Positions 1 through 5,403 are shown, counted from the first letter of the stretch. The stretch is 6,156 bases of DNA from an uncultured Lachnospiraceae bacterium (GCA_947175775.1 CAMWNY010000167.1:1-6156); one strand, 5' to 3'. Program-made: numbers and translations. Notes: a model not told the origin generated them from the sequence alone.

Positions 1-21
1 GTATACTCTTTGTTTCATCAT
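1..21 (-). CDS. N-terminal 7 codons of the next cas-operon gene, probably cas7 (partial)
   Basis: Only the start is in the window. Reading leftward, an AGGAGG Shine-Dalgarno at 31-36 is followed after 9 nt by ATG at 21-19, then codons for MMKQRVY up to the edge. The Shine-Dalgarno abuts the cas8b stop codon, so the two genes are 15 nt apart and clearly in one operon. In type I-B operons with the order cas6-cas8b, the next gene is normally cas7, the RNA-binding backbone subunit of Cascade. The few residues seen are compatible with that but cannot prove it. A second ATG directly follows the first; the first is better spaced from the Shine-Dalgarno. Confidence 0.6.
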
Positions 22-36
22 TTTCCAAATCCTCCT

Positions 37-411
37 TTATTGTTCCTTTTTTCTATAAAATGCACTGCTTGCCGTCAGTCCCGCAATCAGTTCTTTCTGC
101 ATGACCTTTTTGCACGTCGGTTCGTATGTCAAAATGTGGCTAATCACGTTTTTTGCACGTGTGTCCTTCTCCATGTCAATCGCATGGTCGTAGCGGATAA
201 ACATCTGACCAATCTTTTCCTTAATCAGACTGTCACTGTCCGCATTGAGAAACTGATTCGCCATCGACAACGGCTTTTTTGCCGACTTTGAAAGGGACAG
301 AAAATAACCTATAAGCTGCCCAACCGCATAATAATACTCGCTGTCCGAAAACGTCCAATCCTCCTTTGCCATATCAATATGTTCCCGAAAATCTTCCTGT
401 ATCGTTTCCAT
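37..411 (-). CDS. cas11b: Cas11b small subunit, translated from an internal start within cas8b (predicted)
   Basis: Within cas8b, the sequence AAGGAGG (plus-strand 417-423), a 5-nt spacer AACTT, and ATG (411-409) form an ideal ribosome binding site and start. The ATG is in the cas8b frame, at codon 478, so it would yield a 124-residue protein identical to the Cas8b C-terminus, beginning METIQED and ending at the shared stop. Independent translation of the small subunit Cas11 from the 3' part of the large-subunit gene is established for type I-B, I-C and I-D systems, and the product is about this size. Several Cas11 copies line the belly of Cascade and stabilise the R-loop. No separate cas11 gene is visible. 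A caveat is that the codons before the Met encode KEKEEL, and Lys/Glu codons can mimic a Shine-Dalgarno by chance. Confidence 0.68.
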   Translation of the reverse strand: METIQEDFREHIDMAKEDWTFSDSEYYYAVGQLIGYFLSLSKSAKKPLSMANQFLNADSDSLIKEKIGQMFIRYDHAIDMEKDTRAKNVISHILTYEPTCKKVMQKELIAGLTASSAFYRKKEQ

Positions 412-1842
412 AAGTTCCTCCTTTTCCTTATTTCCATTAAAATAATCTTCCAGCGAAAGCAATAAATTTAACTGCACTCCTGCACGCAGCAGATAACCGT
501 GTGCAATTTTATTCTTAATCAGCTTCAGTCCCATTTCCTGTATCACTTGTCTGATATGATACTGTGGCGCTTTATATAACCATGTAAAGATTCTGTTGCG
601 ATACGTAAGCAAACAGTATTTCAATCCTCCGTCCATTTGCGGCAAATCCATAGGATCCGTAAAATAATTAAAGCTTAGGAATTTATCAAAAAACACCTCG
701 TCTATCACTGCTGCCAACTGCACCGTCTCAGTGCACGCACCATACAACGGCTCATCGTTCATTCCCTTTAGAATTTCCTTAAAATAAAATGTTTTCGACA
801 AATTCCGGCTGAGTGCAATCACTACGTCACTGTCCACGATTTCAACTTCTTTGCCCTTTTTAATCCTCAGATACAAACCGTCTTTTATGTTTGGAATATC
901 CCTGCTTTTATCCGGTATTGCGGTGATGTTTTCGTTTTCAAAATCAACATACACATTCACATTCCCTTTGCAGGCATGTCCCCACAGATAGTCGAAAAAC
1001 CTGCTTTGCAGCATGACCTGTTCCATATTGAGCAGATACGGCGCCGGTGTTTTGCGGTTTTTGTTTTCCAAAAACGGCTTTTTTGCATTCAGTCCCATAT
1101 TGTTGCTCGGCATTCCAAAAATCGTGCCGCCAGCCGTTACGTTGTAGTCATTGTTGTTATAAATGTTGGGAATGACGTATCGTTTATTTTCTTTTTCATA
1201 CAGTTCTTTTGTCTTCTTTTCGTCGTCATATACAAAAAACAATTTCAGATAGTCCTTTCCCGAATAGTCAATAGTCAGCAGTTCGGGATTTTTGAGCCAT
1301 GCTTTTATCCATTCCCATATTTTATCCAAGGTCTTTCGGTCAGGTTCGCCAAGTTCCGCCACTGCCTGTTGATACATTTTTTTTGCTGCCGGTTTTGTAT
1401 ATTTGATTTCAGGCGCAAAAAGCGTTTTATAATAACCGTCAACGACACTGCTTGTCAGTTTTTTCTCAGCAATACTGTCCTTTTTTATAAAGAATGCATA
1501 CATTTGATTGGAATGAATAACTTTTTTTGTGTCAATCGGCTTGTTCATTTCAATCAACTTGCTGTTATAATCCAAATATCGAATATAAGGATAGCGCCCG
1601 TCCGTTTTGCCTTGTAATTCCCCGCTCTTTTTATCAAATTTGATTTCTAACGGTGTTTCACATTGGAAATCCTTATCCATATTGATAAGTACGTATGTTC
1701 CATCTTTTGGAATGTAATTATCGACCAAAAGCTTTGTTCTGCGCTCCAGCTCCGTACATGTTTCGTCGGTCTCCTGCGACCGCTGGCGGTCTGCCTGCGC
1801 ATTTAACATCTTGTCAAATACTGCTATTGCATCATATAACAC
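37..1842 (-). CDS. cas8b: Type I-B CRISPR-associated protein Cas8b (Csh1/TM1802-like large subunit of Cascade)
   Basis: This 601-residue protein is recognised as the Cascade large subunit of type I-B systems, which binds the crRNA 5' end and recognises the PAM on invading DNA. Recognition rests on its size, its place directly after cas6, and a C-terminal helical region. The stretch YYAVGQLIGYFLSLSKSAKK (about residues 504-523), followed by a motif around NQFLNADSDSLIKEKI and FIRYDHAID, resembles the C-terminus of Csh1/Cas8b proteins. The N-terminal two thirds is Lys/Asp/Tyr-rich and I see no CxxC zinc-finger pair. The start is GTG at 1842-1840, supported by GGAGGG five nt upstream; a nearby ATG is out of frame. 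The gene lies 79 nt after cas6 and 15 nt before the next gene. It holds an internal start for Cas11b (see 37-411). The exact Cas8b subtype is less certain. Confidence 0.88.
   Translation of the reverse strand: MLYDAIAVFDKMLNAQADRQRSQETDETCTELERRTKLLVDNYIPKDGTYVLINMDKDFQCETPLEIKFDKKSGELQGKTDGRYPYIRYLDYNSKLIEMNKPIDTKKVIHSNQMYAFFIKKDSIAEKKLTSSVVDGYYKTLFAPEIKYTKPAAKKMYQQAVAELGEPDRKTLDKIWEWIKAWLKNPELLTIDYSGKDYLKLFFVYDDEKKTKELYEKENKRYVIPNIYNNNDYNVTAGGTIFGMPSNNMGLNAKKPFLENKNRKTPAPYLLNMEQVMLQSRFFDYLWGHACKGNVNVYVDFENENITAIPDKSRDIPNIKDGLYLRIKKGKEVEIVDSDVVIALSRNLSKTFYFKEILKGMNDEPLYGACTETVQLAAVIDEVFFDKFLSFNYFTDPMDLPQMDGGLKYCLLTYRNRIFTWLYKAPQYHIRQVIQEMGLKLIKNKIAHGYLLRAGVQLNLLLSLEDYFNGNKEKEELMETIQEDFREHIDMAKEDWTFSDSEYYYAVGQLIGYFLSLSKSAKKPLSMANQFLNADSDSLIKEKIGQMFIRYDHAIDMEKDTRAKNVISHILTYEPTCKKVMQKELIAGLTASSAFYRKKEQ
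417..423 (-). promoter_or_regulatory. Internal Shine-Dalgarno for Cas11b
   Basis: AAGGAGG on the minus strand, complementary to the anti-Shine-Dalgarno over seven bases, lies 5 nt before the in-frame ATG at 411-409. It is as good as the ribosome binding sites of cas6 (GGAGG, 5 nt) and cas8b (GGAGGG, 5 nt). Confidence 0.65.
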
Positions 1843-1921
1843 AGTATCCCTCCATTCTTATAACCATTTTCCTTGTAAAATCCGTAAATTTAAGACTCCT
1901 TTTATAGCATCGTTTCGTTAT

Positions 1922-2617
1922 TTAAACAAACCGGTACCCTAAAAATCCAAGCCCGCGGGCACCCATCGTGCCCATTCCGTTTGCCAAAGCAAAATACATC
2001 ACTTTTTGCGCATTTTCATCGTCTGATACCTGCATTGACAGCTTATCGCCCAACAGCGTTATCCCCTTGTAACAAACGCCTACCGCACATTTGCTTTTAA
2101 GTTCCAGTTGATGATAAAGCGTGGTGTTTTCTGCTATTTTATCGCCGGTATATTCTTCGTACTGATGACACAGGCTCGACGTAAGTTCTCTCTCAAAATC
2201 CTCAAAAGACATGCAGTCGCGCCAGTAACCTTTGTCATTTTTTAACACTACCGGAGTTAGGGAATATACGGACGCAATCGGTTTCTGCGGTATCTGCTTC
2301 ACGGTTCTTGTAAGACCTTTTATGACATCTGTTCTGTAATCGGCAAGCCCGTCCATCAGATAAGACAACAGTTCTTTGTCTACCGTGCGGATACGGAATT
2401 GGTAAATTTGGTCATGTTTATAAGCTTTCATACCTTTTTCTATTTCGATTGGGAGATCGAAATTATAACCCTTAAGTGATTTTCGCTGATGGAATTCATT
2501 GAACTGTTCATTCTGTGCCAAATAACCGTCGATGAATTTATTTAATTCTGCATAAATCAATGGAATCGGAATATCTCTCAGTATGTAGATACGGCATATC
2601 ATTTCATATATATTCAT
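1922..2617 (-). CDS. cas6: CRISPR pre-crRNA endoribonuclease Cas6
   Basis: This 231-residue protein is the RAMP-fold nuclease that cuts the repeat RNA of the CRISPR transcript to make mature crRNAs for Cascade. The C-terminus carries the hallmark glycine-rich loop, GMGTMGARGLGFLGYRF (residues 214-230). An N-terminal His in the context FHQRKSLKGYNFDLP (His43) sits where Cas6 proteins often have the catalytic histidine, followed by the conserved aromatic and strand region. Length fits the family (about 220-260). ATG at 2617-2615 is chosen because GGAGG lies 5 nt upstream. It is the first cas gene of the operon, followed by cas8b after 79 nt. That gap contains a Shine-Dalgarno-like AAGGAG without a usable start. 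The general-acid role of His43 is inferred from position, not demonstrated. Confidence 0.88.
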   Translation of the reverse strand: MNIYEMICRIYILRDIPIPLIYAELNKFIDGYLAQNEQFNEFHQRKSLKGYNFDLPIEIEKGMKAYKHDQIYQFRIRTVDKELLSYLMDGLADYRTDVIKGLTRTVKQIPQKPIASVYSLTPVVLKNDKGYWRDCMSFEDFERELTSSLCHQYEEYTGDKIAENTTLYHQLELKSKCAVGVCYKGITLLGDKLSMQVSDDENAQKVMYFALANGMGTMGARGLGFLGYRFV

Positions 2618-2678
2618 AATTTCCTCCGCTTTTGCTTTGTTTGGTACTTATTTTCGCTTTATTATTTATGATTTTACA

Positions 2679-2698
2679 CCTTGAGCAAAAAATCAAGG
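2679..2698. repeat. Inverted repeat upstream of cas6 (possible operator)
   Basis: CCTTGA (2679-2684) and TCAAGG (2693-2698) are perfect 6-bp arms around an 8-nt A-rich centre. The repeat lies 62 nt upstream of the cas6 start and overlaps the start site expected from the weak promoter at 2703-2731. It could be a repressor site or a small hairpin at the mRNA 5' end. No T-run follows on either strand, so it is not a terminator. Confidence 0.35.
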
Positions 2699-2702
2699 CG
2701 AA

Positions 2703-2731
2703 ATTTTATAAAAAATAATTAATTACTTGAA
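2703..2731 (-). promoter_or_regulatory. Possible promoter of the cas operon
   Basis: On the minus strand a -10-like TAAAAT (2703-2708) lies 17 nt from a poor -35, TTCAAG (2726-2731). The region 2618-2750 is strongly AT-rich, so chance matches are expected. It is the best-spaced candidate I found ahead of cas6. Alternatively the operon could be read from the toxin-antitoxin promoters further upstream, which point the same way. Between 2618 and 2891 I see no gene, only this candidate, the inverted repeat at 2679-2698 and the start of the direct repeat. Confidence 0.3.
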
Positions 2732-2750
2732 TAATTTCTATATTGTAAAA

Positions 2751-2818
2751 AAATAAAGAATGTATTAATTACTATTTCAATACATAAATGTTTGTATCTA
2801 ATAATTCATTCTCTATTT
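2751..2818. repeat. Palindromic element, copy 1
   Basis: AAATAAAGAATG (2751-2762) and CATTCTCTATTT (2807-2818) are inverted with one mismatch, enclosing 44 nt. The counterpart in the other repeat copy (3280-3352) has a perfect 14-nt match. It lies downstream of the toxin on the minus strand. It is AT-rich and lacks a T-tract after a GC stem, so it is not a classic terminator. Confidence 0.5.
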
Positions 2819-2891
2819 CAATAATTCTATTGTACACTATTTCCGCTGTCTTCGCAAATGATACTTTTGTATTGCCAAGCTGCTGCCGCTT

Positions 2892-3154
2892 TCACTTATC
2901 CCTATAATGAGAGCCACATTGAACAATCTTTATCATATCATCTTCTATCCGGTAAACAATACGATTTGCCTCGTCTATTCTCCGGCTCCAATAATATGCA
3001 AATCACCACTCAGCCTTTCCGGCTTTCCTATCCCTTCATATCCATTCCGTTCAATATCCTTCAATAACTGAAGAATACGTTTTAATGTCTTTTTATCCTG
3101 TTTTGTCCAATATTCAAAATCCTCCCACGCAGCGTCTGACCACGACTTAACCAT
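2892..3154 (-). pseudogene. YoeB/Txe-family mRNA interferase toxin, frameshifted, orphan copy 1
   Basis: The reading frame begins with ATG at 3154-3152, after GAGGTGG, and matches a YoeB/Txe (RelE-superfamily) ribosome-dependent endoribonuclease: WSDAAWEDFEYW, then KDIERNGYEGIGKPERLSGDL. It then shifts frame at about 2993-2998 and stops after 59 residues at 2975. The -1 frame continues with YWSRRIDEANRIVYRIEDD and CGSHYRDK to a TGA at 2892-2894. The whole gene is 263 nt, one short of 264. Restoring one base gives 87 residues with Glu46, Arg65, His83 and Tyr84, the catalytic positions of E. coli YoeB. The truncated product keeps only Glu46 and should be inactive. No antitoxin precedes it, only a consensus promoter and a 9-codon ORF. 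An in-frame start at 3178 would add eight residues but lacks the conserved context. Confidence 0.85.
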
Positions 3155-3167
3155 CAATATCCACCTC

Positions 3168-3197
3168 TTACTTTTCAAATATGTCCATTTGCTTCAT
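3168..3197 (-). other. Nine-codon ORF between promoter and orphan toxin
   Basis: ATG at 3197 reads MKQMDIFEK and stops at 3170-3168, next to the GAGGTGG that precedes the toxin start at 3154. It occupies the place where the antitoxin gene sits in the other copy. It starts only a few nt after the predicted transcription start and has no Shine-Dalgarno, so translation is doubtful. It could be a scrap of unrelated sequence left by the rearrangement that removed the antitoxin. Confidence 0.25.
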
Positions 3198-3206
3198 TAC
3201 TTAATT

Positions 3207-3235
3207 ATAATACATCTAATAAAAAAACTTGTCAA
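3207..3235 (-). promoter_or_regulatory. Sigma-A promoter upstream of orphan toxin copy 1
   Basis: On the minus strand, a perfect -35 TTGACA (3230-3235), a 17-nt spacer (3213-3229) and -10 TATTAT (3207-3212). Transcription would start near 3200 and run through the dead toxin toward cas6. It could therefore add read-through transcription to the cas operon. The rest of 3155-3425 holds AT-rich spacer and the palindromic element; I see no other gene there. Confidence 0.65.
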
Positions 3236-3279
3236 TAATAAACTTAATAAACTTATTATTTGAAATTAATATACATATT

Positions 3280-3352
3280 AAATAAAGAATGAACTTATTA
3301 TTATTTCAATACATCTCATGCTTCTATTAATTAATACATTCATTCTTTATTT
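3280..3352. repeat. Palindromic element, copy 2
   Basis: AAATAAAGAATGAA (3280-3293) and TTCATTCTTTATTT (3339-3352) are perfect 14-nt inverted arms around 45 nt of AT-rich sequence. The same element, with one arm mismatch, is in the other repeat copy at 2751-2818, so it was duplicated together with the toxin. No coding capacity is apparent. Confidence 0.55.
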
Positions 3353-3425
3353 TGATAATCCTATTGTACACTGTTTCCACTGTTTTTGCAAATAATACTT
3401 TTCTATTGCCAAGCTGCTGCCGCTT

Positions 3426-3688
3426 TCACTTATCCCTATAATGAGAGCCACATTGAACAATCTTTATCATATCATCTTCTATCCGGTAAACAATACGATT
3501 TGCCTCGTCTATTCTCCGGCTCCAATAATATGCAAATCACCACTCAGCCTTTCCGGCTTTCCTATCCCTTCATATCCATTCCGTTCAATATCCTTCAATA
3601 ACTGAAGAATACGTTTTAATGTCTTTTTATCCTGTTTTGTCCAATATTCAAAATCCTCCCACGCAGCATCTGACCACGACTTAATCAT
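3426..3688 (-). pseudogene. YoeB/Txe-family mRNA interferase toxin, frameshifted, copy 2 (paired with antitoxin)
   Basis: The start ATG (3688-3686) overlaps the antitoxin stop by 8 nt (ATGATTAA), the translational coupling typical of RelB-type operons. The frame encodes the N-terminal half of a YoeB/Txe toxin, MIKSWSDAAWEDFEYW and KDIERNGYEGIGKPERLSGDL. It then breaks at about 3527-3532 and stops after 59 residues at 3509. The missing C-terminus (YWSRRIDEANRIVYR to HYRDK) is intact in the -1 frame, ending at TGA 3426-3428. As in the other copy, 263 nt are present and one inserted base would restore an 87-residue toxin with Glu46, Arg65, His83 and Tyr84. I see no slippery heptamer at the break, so programmed frameshifting is unlikely. 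It differs from the other copy only near its 5' end. Confidence 0.86.
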
Positions 3689-3932
3689 CAGCGTCCACCT
3701 CGTGTACCGTACCGCCTGTAGCCTCCATTTGCGCTACAGACTCTCTAAGTCTAGTCATATTTTCCTGCGAATAGAACGGGTCGACAGATACTTCAAACGG
3801 TATCCGTTTTTCTCGTCCCAGTTTTTTTAGATAAATATTAATAGCCGTAGATAAAGACATTCCAATATCCGCACAAGCCTGTTCTGCCTTCTTCTTTACA
3901 TCGTCCTCTATGCGCAAGCTGATTTGAGCCAT
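3681..3932 (-). CDS. RelB/DinJ-family antitoxin (type II toxin-antitoxin)
   Basis: This 83-residue protein opens with a ribbon-helix-helix DNA-binding region: strand AQISLRIE, helix DDVKKKAEQACADIG, then helix SLSTAINIYLKKLGREKR, as in RelB/DinJ antitoxins. The C-terminal part (from about residue 47, FEVSVDPFYSQENMTRL to EVDADD) would wrap around and inhibit the toxin. I prefer ATG at 3932-3930, 7 nt after GAGG; a GTG one codon earlier is closer than usual to the Shine-Dalgarno. Its stop overlaps the start of the frameshifted toxin. It appears intact although its partner is dead, so it may now be only an autoregulator, or it may neutralise related toxins encoded elsewhere. A strong promoter with a palindromic operator lies directly upstream. 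Confidence 0.85.
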   Translation of the reverse strand: MAQISLRIEDDVKKKAEQACADIGMSLSTAINIYLKKLGREKRIPFEVSVDPFYSQENMTRLRESVAQMEATGGTVHEVDADD

Positions 3933-3952
3933 CACATCACCTCTTCCTTTAT

Positions 3953-3969
3953 AGTATTATTAGTATACT
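3953..3969. promoter_or_regulatory. Palindromic operator of the antitoxin promoter (predicted)
   Basis: AGTAT (3953-3957) and ATACT (3965-3969) form an inverted repeat. The right side is itself the 8-bp perfect palindrome AGTATACT (3962-3969), overlapping the -10 box. Ribbon-helix-helix antitoxins of this family repress their own promoters by binding such short palindromes, so this is a sensible autoregulatory site. Confidence 0.45.
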
Positions 3970-3990
3970 CTATATCAAAGCATTTGTAAA
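3962..3990 (-). promoter_or_regulatory. Sigma-A promoter of the toxin-antitoxin operon
   Basis: On the minus strand, -35 TTTACA (3985-3990), a 17-nt spacer (3968-3984) and -10 TATACT (3962-3967), about 30 nt ahead of the antitoxin start. It points away from the antiporter promoter at 4058-4086, making this a divergent control region. The 67 nt between the two promoters show nothing else I can name. Confidence 0.75.
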
Positions 3991-4057
3991 GCATTTTGCT
4001 ATAGAATGTATGTTCCAACTATACCCTTATTCCCTCTTAATATCTTGTCGTAAATTG

Positions 4058-4086
4058 TTGACTTTGAAAAAACAAAAGACTATAAT
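4058..4086 (+). promoter_or_regulatory. Consensus sigma-A promoter of the antiporter gene
   Basis: TTGACT (4058-4063), a 17-nt spacer (4064-4080) and a perfect TATAAT (4081-4086). Transcription should start near 4093, leaving a leader of roughly 130 nt before the start codon at 4222. Confidence 0.82.
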
Positions 4087-4140
4087 GTGAAAAGCATATG
4101 AGATATACGATGCATAAAATATTACGAATGAGGGGAAAGG

Positions 4141-4193
4141 TTGAAAATTAAAATTTTCAACGTTACGAGTTTGTGCCTTATAGCACAAACTCG
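4141..4193 (+). promoter_or_regulatory. Two hairpins in the antiporter mRNA leader
   Basis: The first, TTGAAAATTAAAATTTTCAA (4141-4160), has 8-9 bp arms of A/T-rich sequence. The second pairs CGAGTTTGTGC (4166-4176) with GCACAAACTCG (4183-4193), 11 perfect pairs around a 6-nt loop, and ends 10 nt before the AAGGAG ribosome binding site (4204-4209). Neither is followed by a T-tract, so they are not terminators. They may affect mRNA stability or ribosome access, or the second may belong to a dispersed hairpin family, since a similar one is at 5490-5519. Confidence 0.6.
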
Positions 4194-4221
4194 CGCACGG
4201 AGAAAGGAGCAGTGTGAAAAA

Positions 4222-5403
4222 ATGGAATCGTATTTCATGTTTAAAAATTTGGCAATTATCATCATCGCCGCCAAAGTCTGCGGCATTTTGGCAAGAAAGC
4301 TGAAGGCACCGCAAGTAGTGGGCGAAATTATCGCGGGACTTCTGATTGGACCTAGCATTTTGGGATGGGTGGAGCAGTCGGATTTTCTAGTACAGCTTGC
4401 TGAAATCGGCGTGGTTTTACTGATGTTTTCGGCGGGACTGGAAACGGATTTAAAGGATTTGTTAAAAACAGGACCGATTGCCGCGTTGATTGCGTGTGCG
4501 GGCGTGTTTATTCCGCTGGTGTGCGGCGCGCTGCTCTACATGGCATTTTACGGTGTCGCACCGTGGGGCTCGGAAGAGTTTTATAAGGCGGTTTTTGTCG
4601 GCACGATTCTGACTGCGACTTCCGTGAGCATTACGGTCGAGTCGCTGCGGGAAATGGGTAAGCTAAAGGGAAAAGTCGGCACGACAATTCTGAGTGCGGC
4701 GATTATTGACGATGTGATTGGTATTATTGTGCTGACCTTTGTGATTGGGTTTAAGAGCCCGGATTCAAAGCCGATGGCAGTACTGACCAACACGGTTTTG
4801 TTTTTCGTGTTTGCAATTGTAGTCGGGTTTCTCTGTTATAAAGTGTTTCAGTTTGTGGACAGCAAATATCCGCATACAAGGCGTATTCCGATTGCGGGAC
4901 TGGCGCTGTGTCTTGCAATGGCGTATATTGCAGAAAAGTATTTTGGTATTGCGGACATTACGGGGGCGTATGTGGCAGGCATTATTCTTTGCTCCATCCG
5001 GGATTCCGAATACATCGCGCAAAAAATGGATACCAGCTCCTATATCCTGTTTGGTCCGGTATTCTTTGCAAGTATCGGTCTGAAAACAAATGTGGACAGT
5101 GTGAATATGAGTATCCTGCTCTTTTCGCTTGCGTTTGTTGCCGTCGGATTGATTTCAAAGATTGTGGGATGCGGAATTATGGCGCGCCTTTGCAAGTTTA
5201 ACGGATTGGATTCGCTAAAGATTGGCGTTGGCATGATGACACGCGGTGAGGTTGCGCTGATTGTGGCACAGAAAGGACTTTCGGCAGGACTGCTGACGCC
5301 GGTGTATTTTACATCTGTTATCTTTTTGATTATCGTGTCGTCGATTTTGACGCCGATTATTTTGAAAATTTTATATTCCAAAGATGCAGTTTCCCCGGCT
5401 TAA
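4222..5403 (+). CDS. CPA2-family cation:proton antiporter (Na+/H+ exchanger domain)
   Basis: This 393-residue integral membrane protein is made of about 12-13 hydrophobic segments and should exchange Na+ or K+ for protons across the cytoplasmic membrane. Family signatures include KAPQVVGEIIAGLLIGPSILG (residues 28-48), LMFSAGLETDL, TATSVSITVESLREMG (131-146) and MMTRGEVALIVA near the C-terminus. The Asp-Asp pair in AAIIDDVIGIIVL (Asp163-Asp164) matches the ion-binding pair of electrogenic CPA2 antiporters such as NapA. No C-terminal TrkA-N/RCK domain is present, unlike Kef systems. ATG 4222 is chosen because it follows AAGGAG by 12 nt and precedes the first membrane segment. A TTG at 4141 would force translation through two hairpins. 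Its base composition is visibly richer in G and C than the toxin-antitoxin region beside it. The exact ion cannot be told from sequence. Confidence 0.88.
   Translation: MESYFMFKNLAIIIIAAKVCGILARKLKAPQVVGEIIAGLLIGPSILGWVEQSDFLVQLAEIGVVLLMFSAGLETDLKDLLKTGPIAALIACAGVFIPLVCGALLYMAFYGVAPWGSEEFYKAVFVGTILTATSVSITVESLREMGKLKGKVGTTILSAAIIDDVIGIIVLTFVIGFKSPDSKPMAVLTNTVLFFVFAIVVGFLCYKVFQFVDSKYPHTRRIPIAGLALCLAMAYIAEKYFGIADITGAYVAGIILCSIRDSEYIAQKMDTSSYILFGPVFFASIGLKTNVDSVNMSILLFSLAFVAVGLISKIVGCGIMARLCKFNGLDSLKIGVGMMTRGEVALIVAQKGLSAGLLTPVYFTSVIFLIIVSSILTPIILKILYSKDAVSPA

Larger units (their letters stand above)
2751..3167. repeat. Direct repeat copy 1 (dead toxin plus downstream spacer)
   Basis: This copy matches 3280-3701. 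From 2807 to 3167 the two align without gaps at an offset of 534; to the left the offset becomes 529, a 5-nt indel. Positions 2871-3133 are identical to 3405-3667 (263 nt). By contrast 2807-2870 differs at about 10 of 64 positions, mostly transitions, and 3134-3167 at 5 of 34. The left boundary is blurred by AT-richness and similarity may extend to about 2720. At the right, similarity stops just past the last few codons of the antitoxin present in the other copy. Confidence 0.92.
3280..3701. repeat. Direct repeat copy 2 (dead toxin plus antitoxin 3' end)
   Basis: This is the partner of 2751-3167, arranged in the same orientation. It includes the frameshifted toxin at 3426-3688, the final codons of the antitoxin, and the palindromic spacer downstream. 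The 263-nt identical tract is 3405-3667. Because this copy still has the antitoxin upstream, it is likely closer to the ancestral arrangement. Confidence 0.92.

Noticed and set aside
976..1617. Long plus-strand open frame opposite cas8b
   Set aside because: It is antisense to a well-supported cas8b with its own ribosome binding site; the Phe/Ile/Cys-rich translation is typical of a shadow frame.
1843..1921. CreTA-like RNA toxin-antitoxin between cas6 and cas8b, or the 11-codon ORF there (MVIRMEGYCVI)
   Set aside because: The gap is only 79 nt and shows no CRISPR-repeat-like sequence that could be compared. The small ORF overlaps the cas8b ribosome binding site and start, and looks like chance.
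2618..2891. Possible CRISPR array or leader next to cas6
   Set aside because: No regularly spaced repeats of 28-37 nt occur here or anywhere in the window; the two long repeats are a tandem duplication of a toxin gene.
2990..3004. Programmed -1 frameshift joining the two halves of the toxin
   Set aside because: The bases at the break (GATTTGCATATTATTGG on the coding strand) contain no slippery heptamer, and no stimulatory stem is evident. Exactly one missing base explains it more simply.
2858..3067. Plus-strand frames of about 70 codons repeated in both repeat copies (also 3386-3601)
   Set aside because: They are antisense to the toxin remnants, have no ribosome binding site, and are duplicated only because the DNA is.
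3234..3260. Inverted repeat AATAATAA / TTATTATT
   Set aside because: It is low-complexity A/T sequence in an AT-rich spacer where such matches are expected by chance.
4098..4151. Leader peptide MRYTMHKILRMRGKVEN before the antiporter
   Set aside because: It starts within a few nt of the predicted transcript start and lacks a Shine-Dalgarno; it ends in the first hairpin, probably by chance.
4141..4221. Upstream TTG start extending the antiporter by 27 residues
   Set aside because: The extension would be encoded by two strong inverted repeats, is not like the N-terminus of this family, and bypasses the better ATG after AAGGAG.
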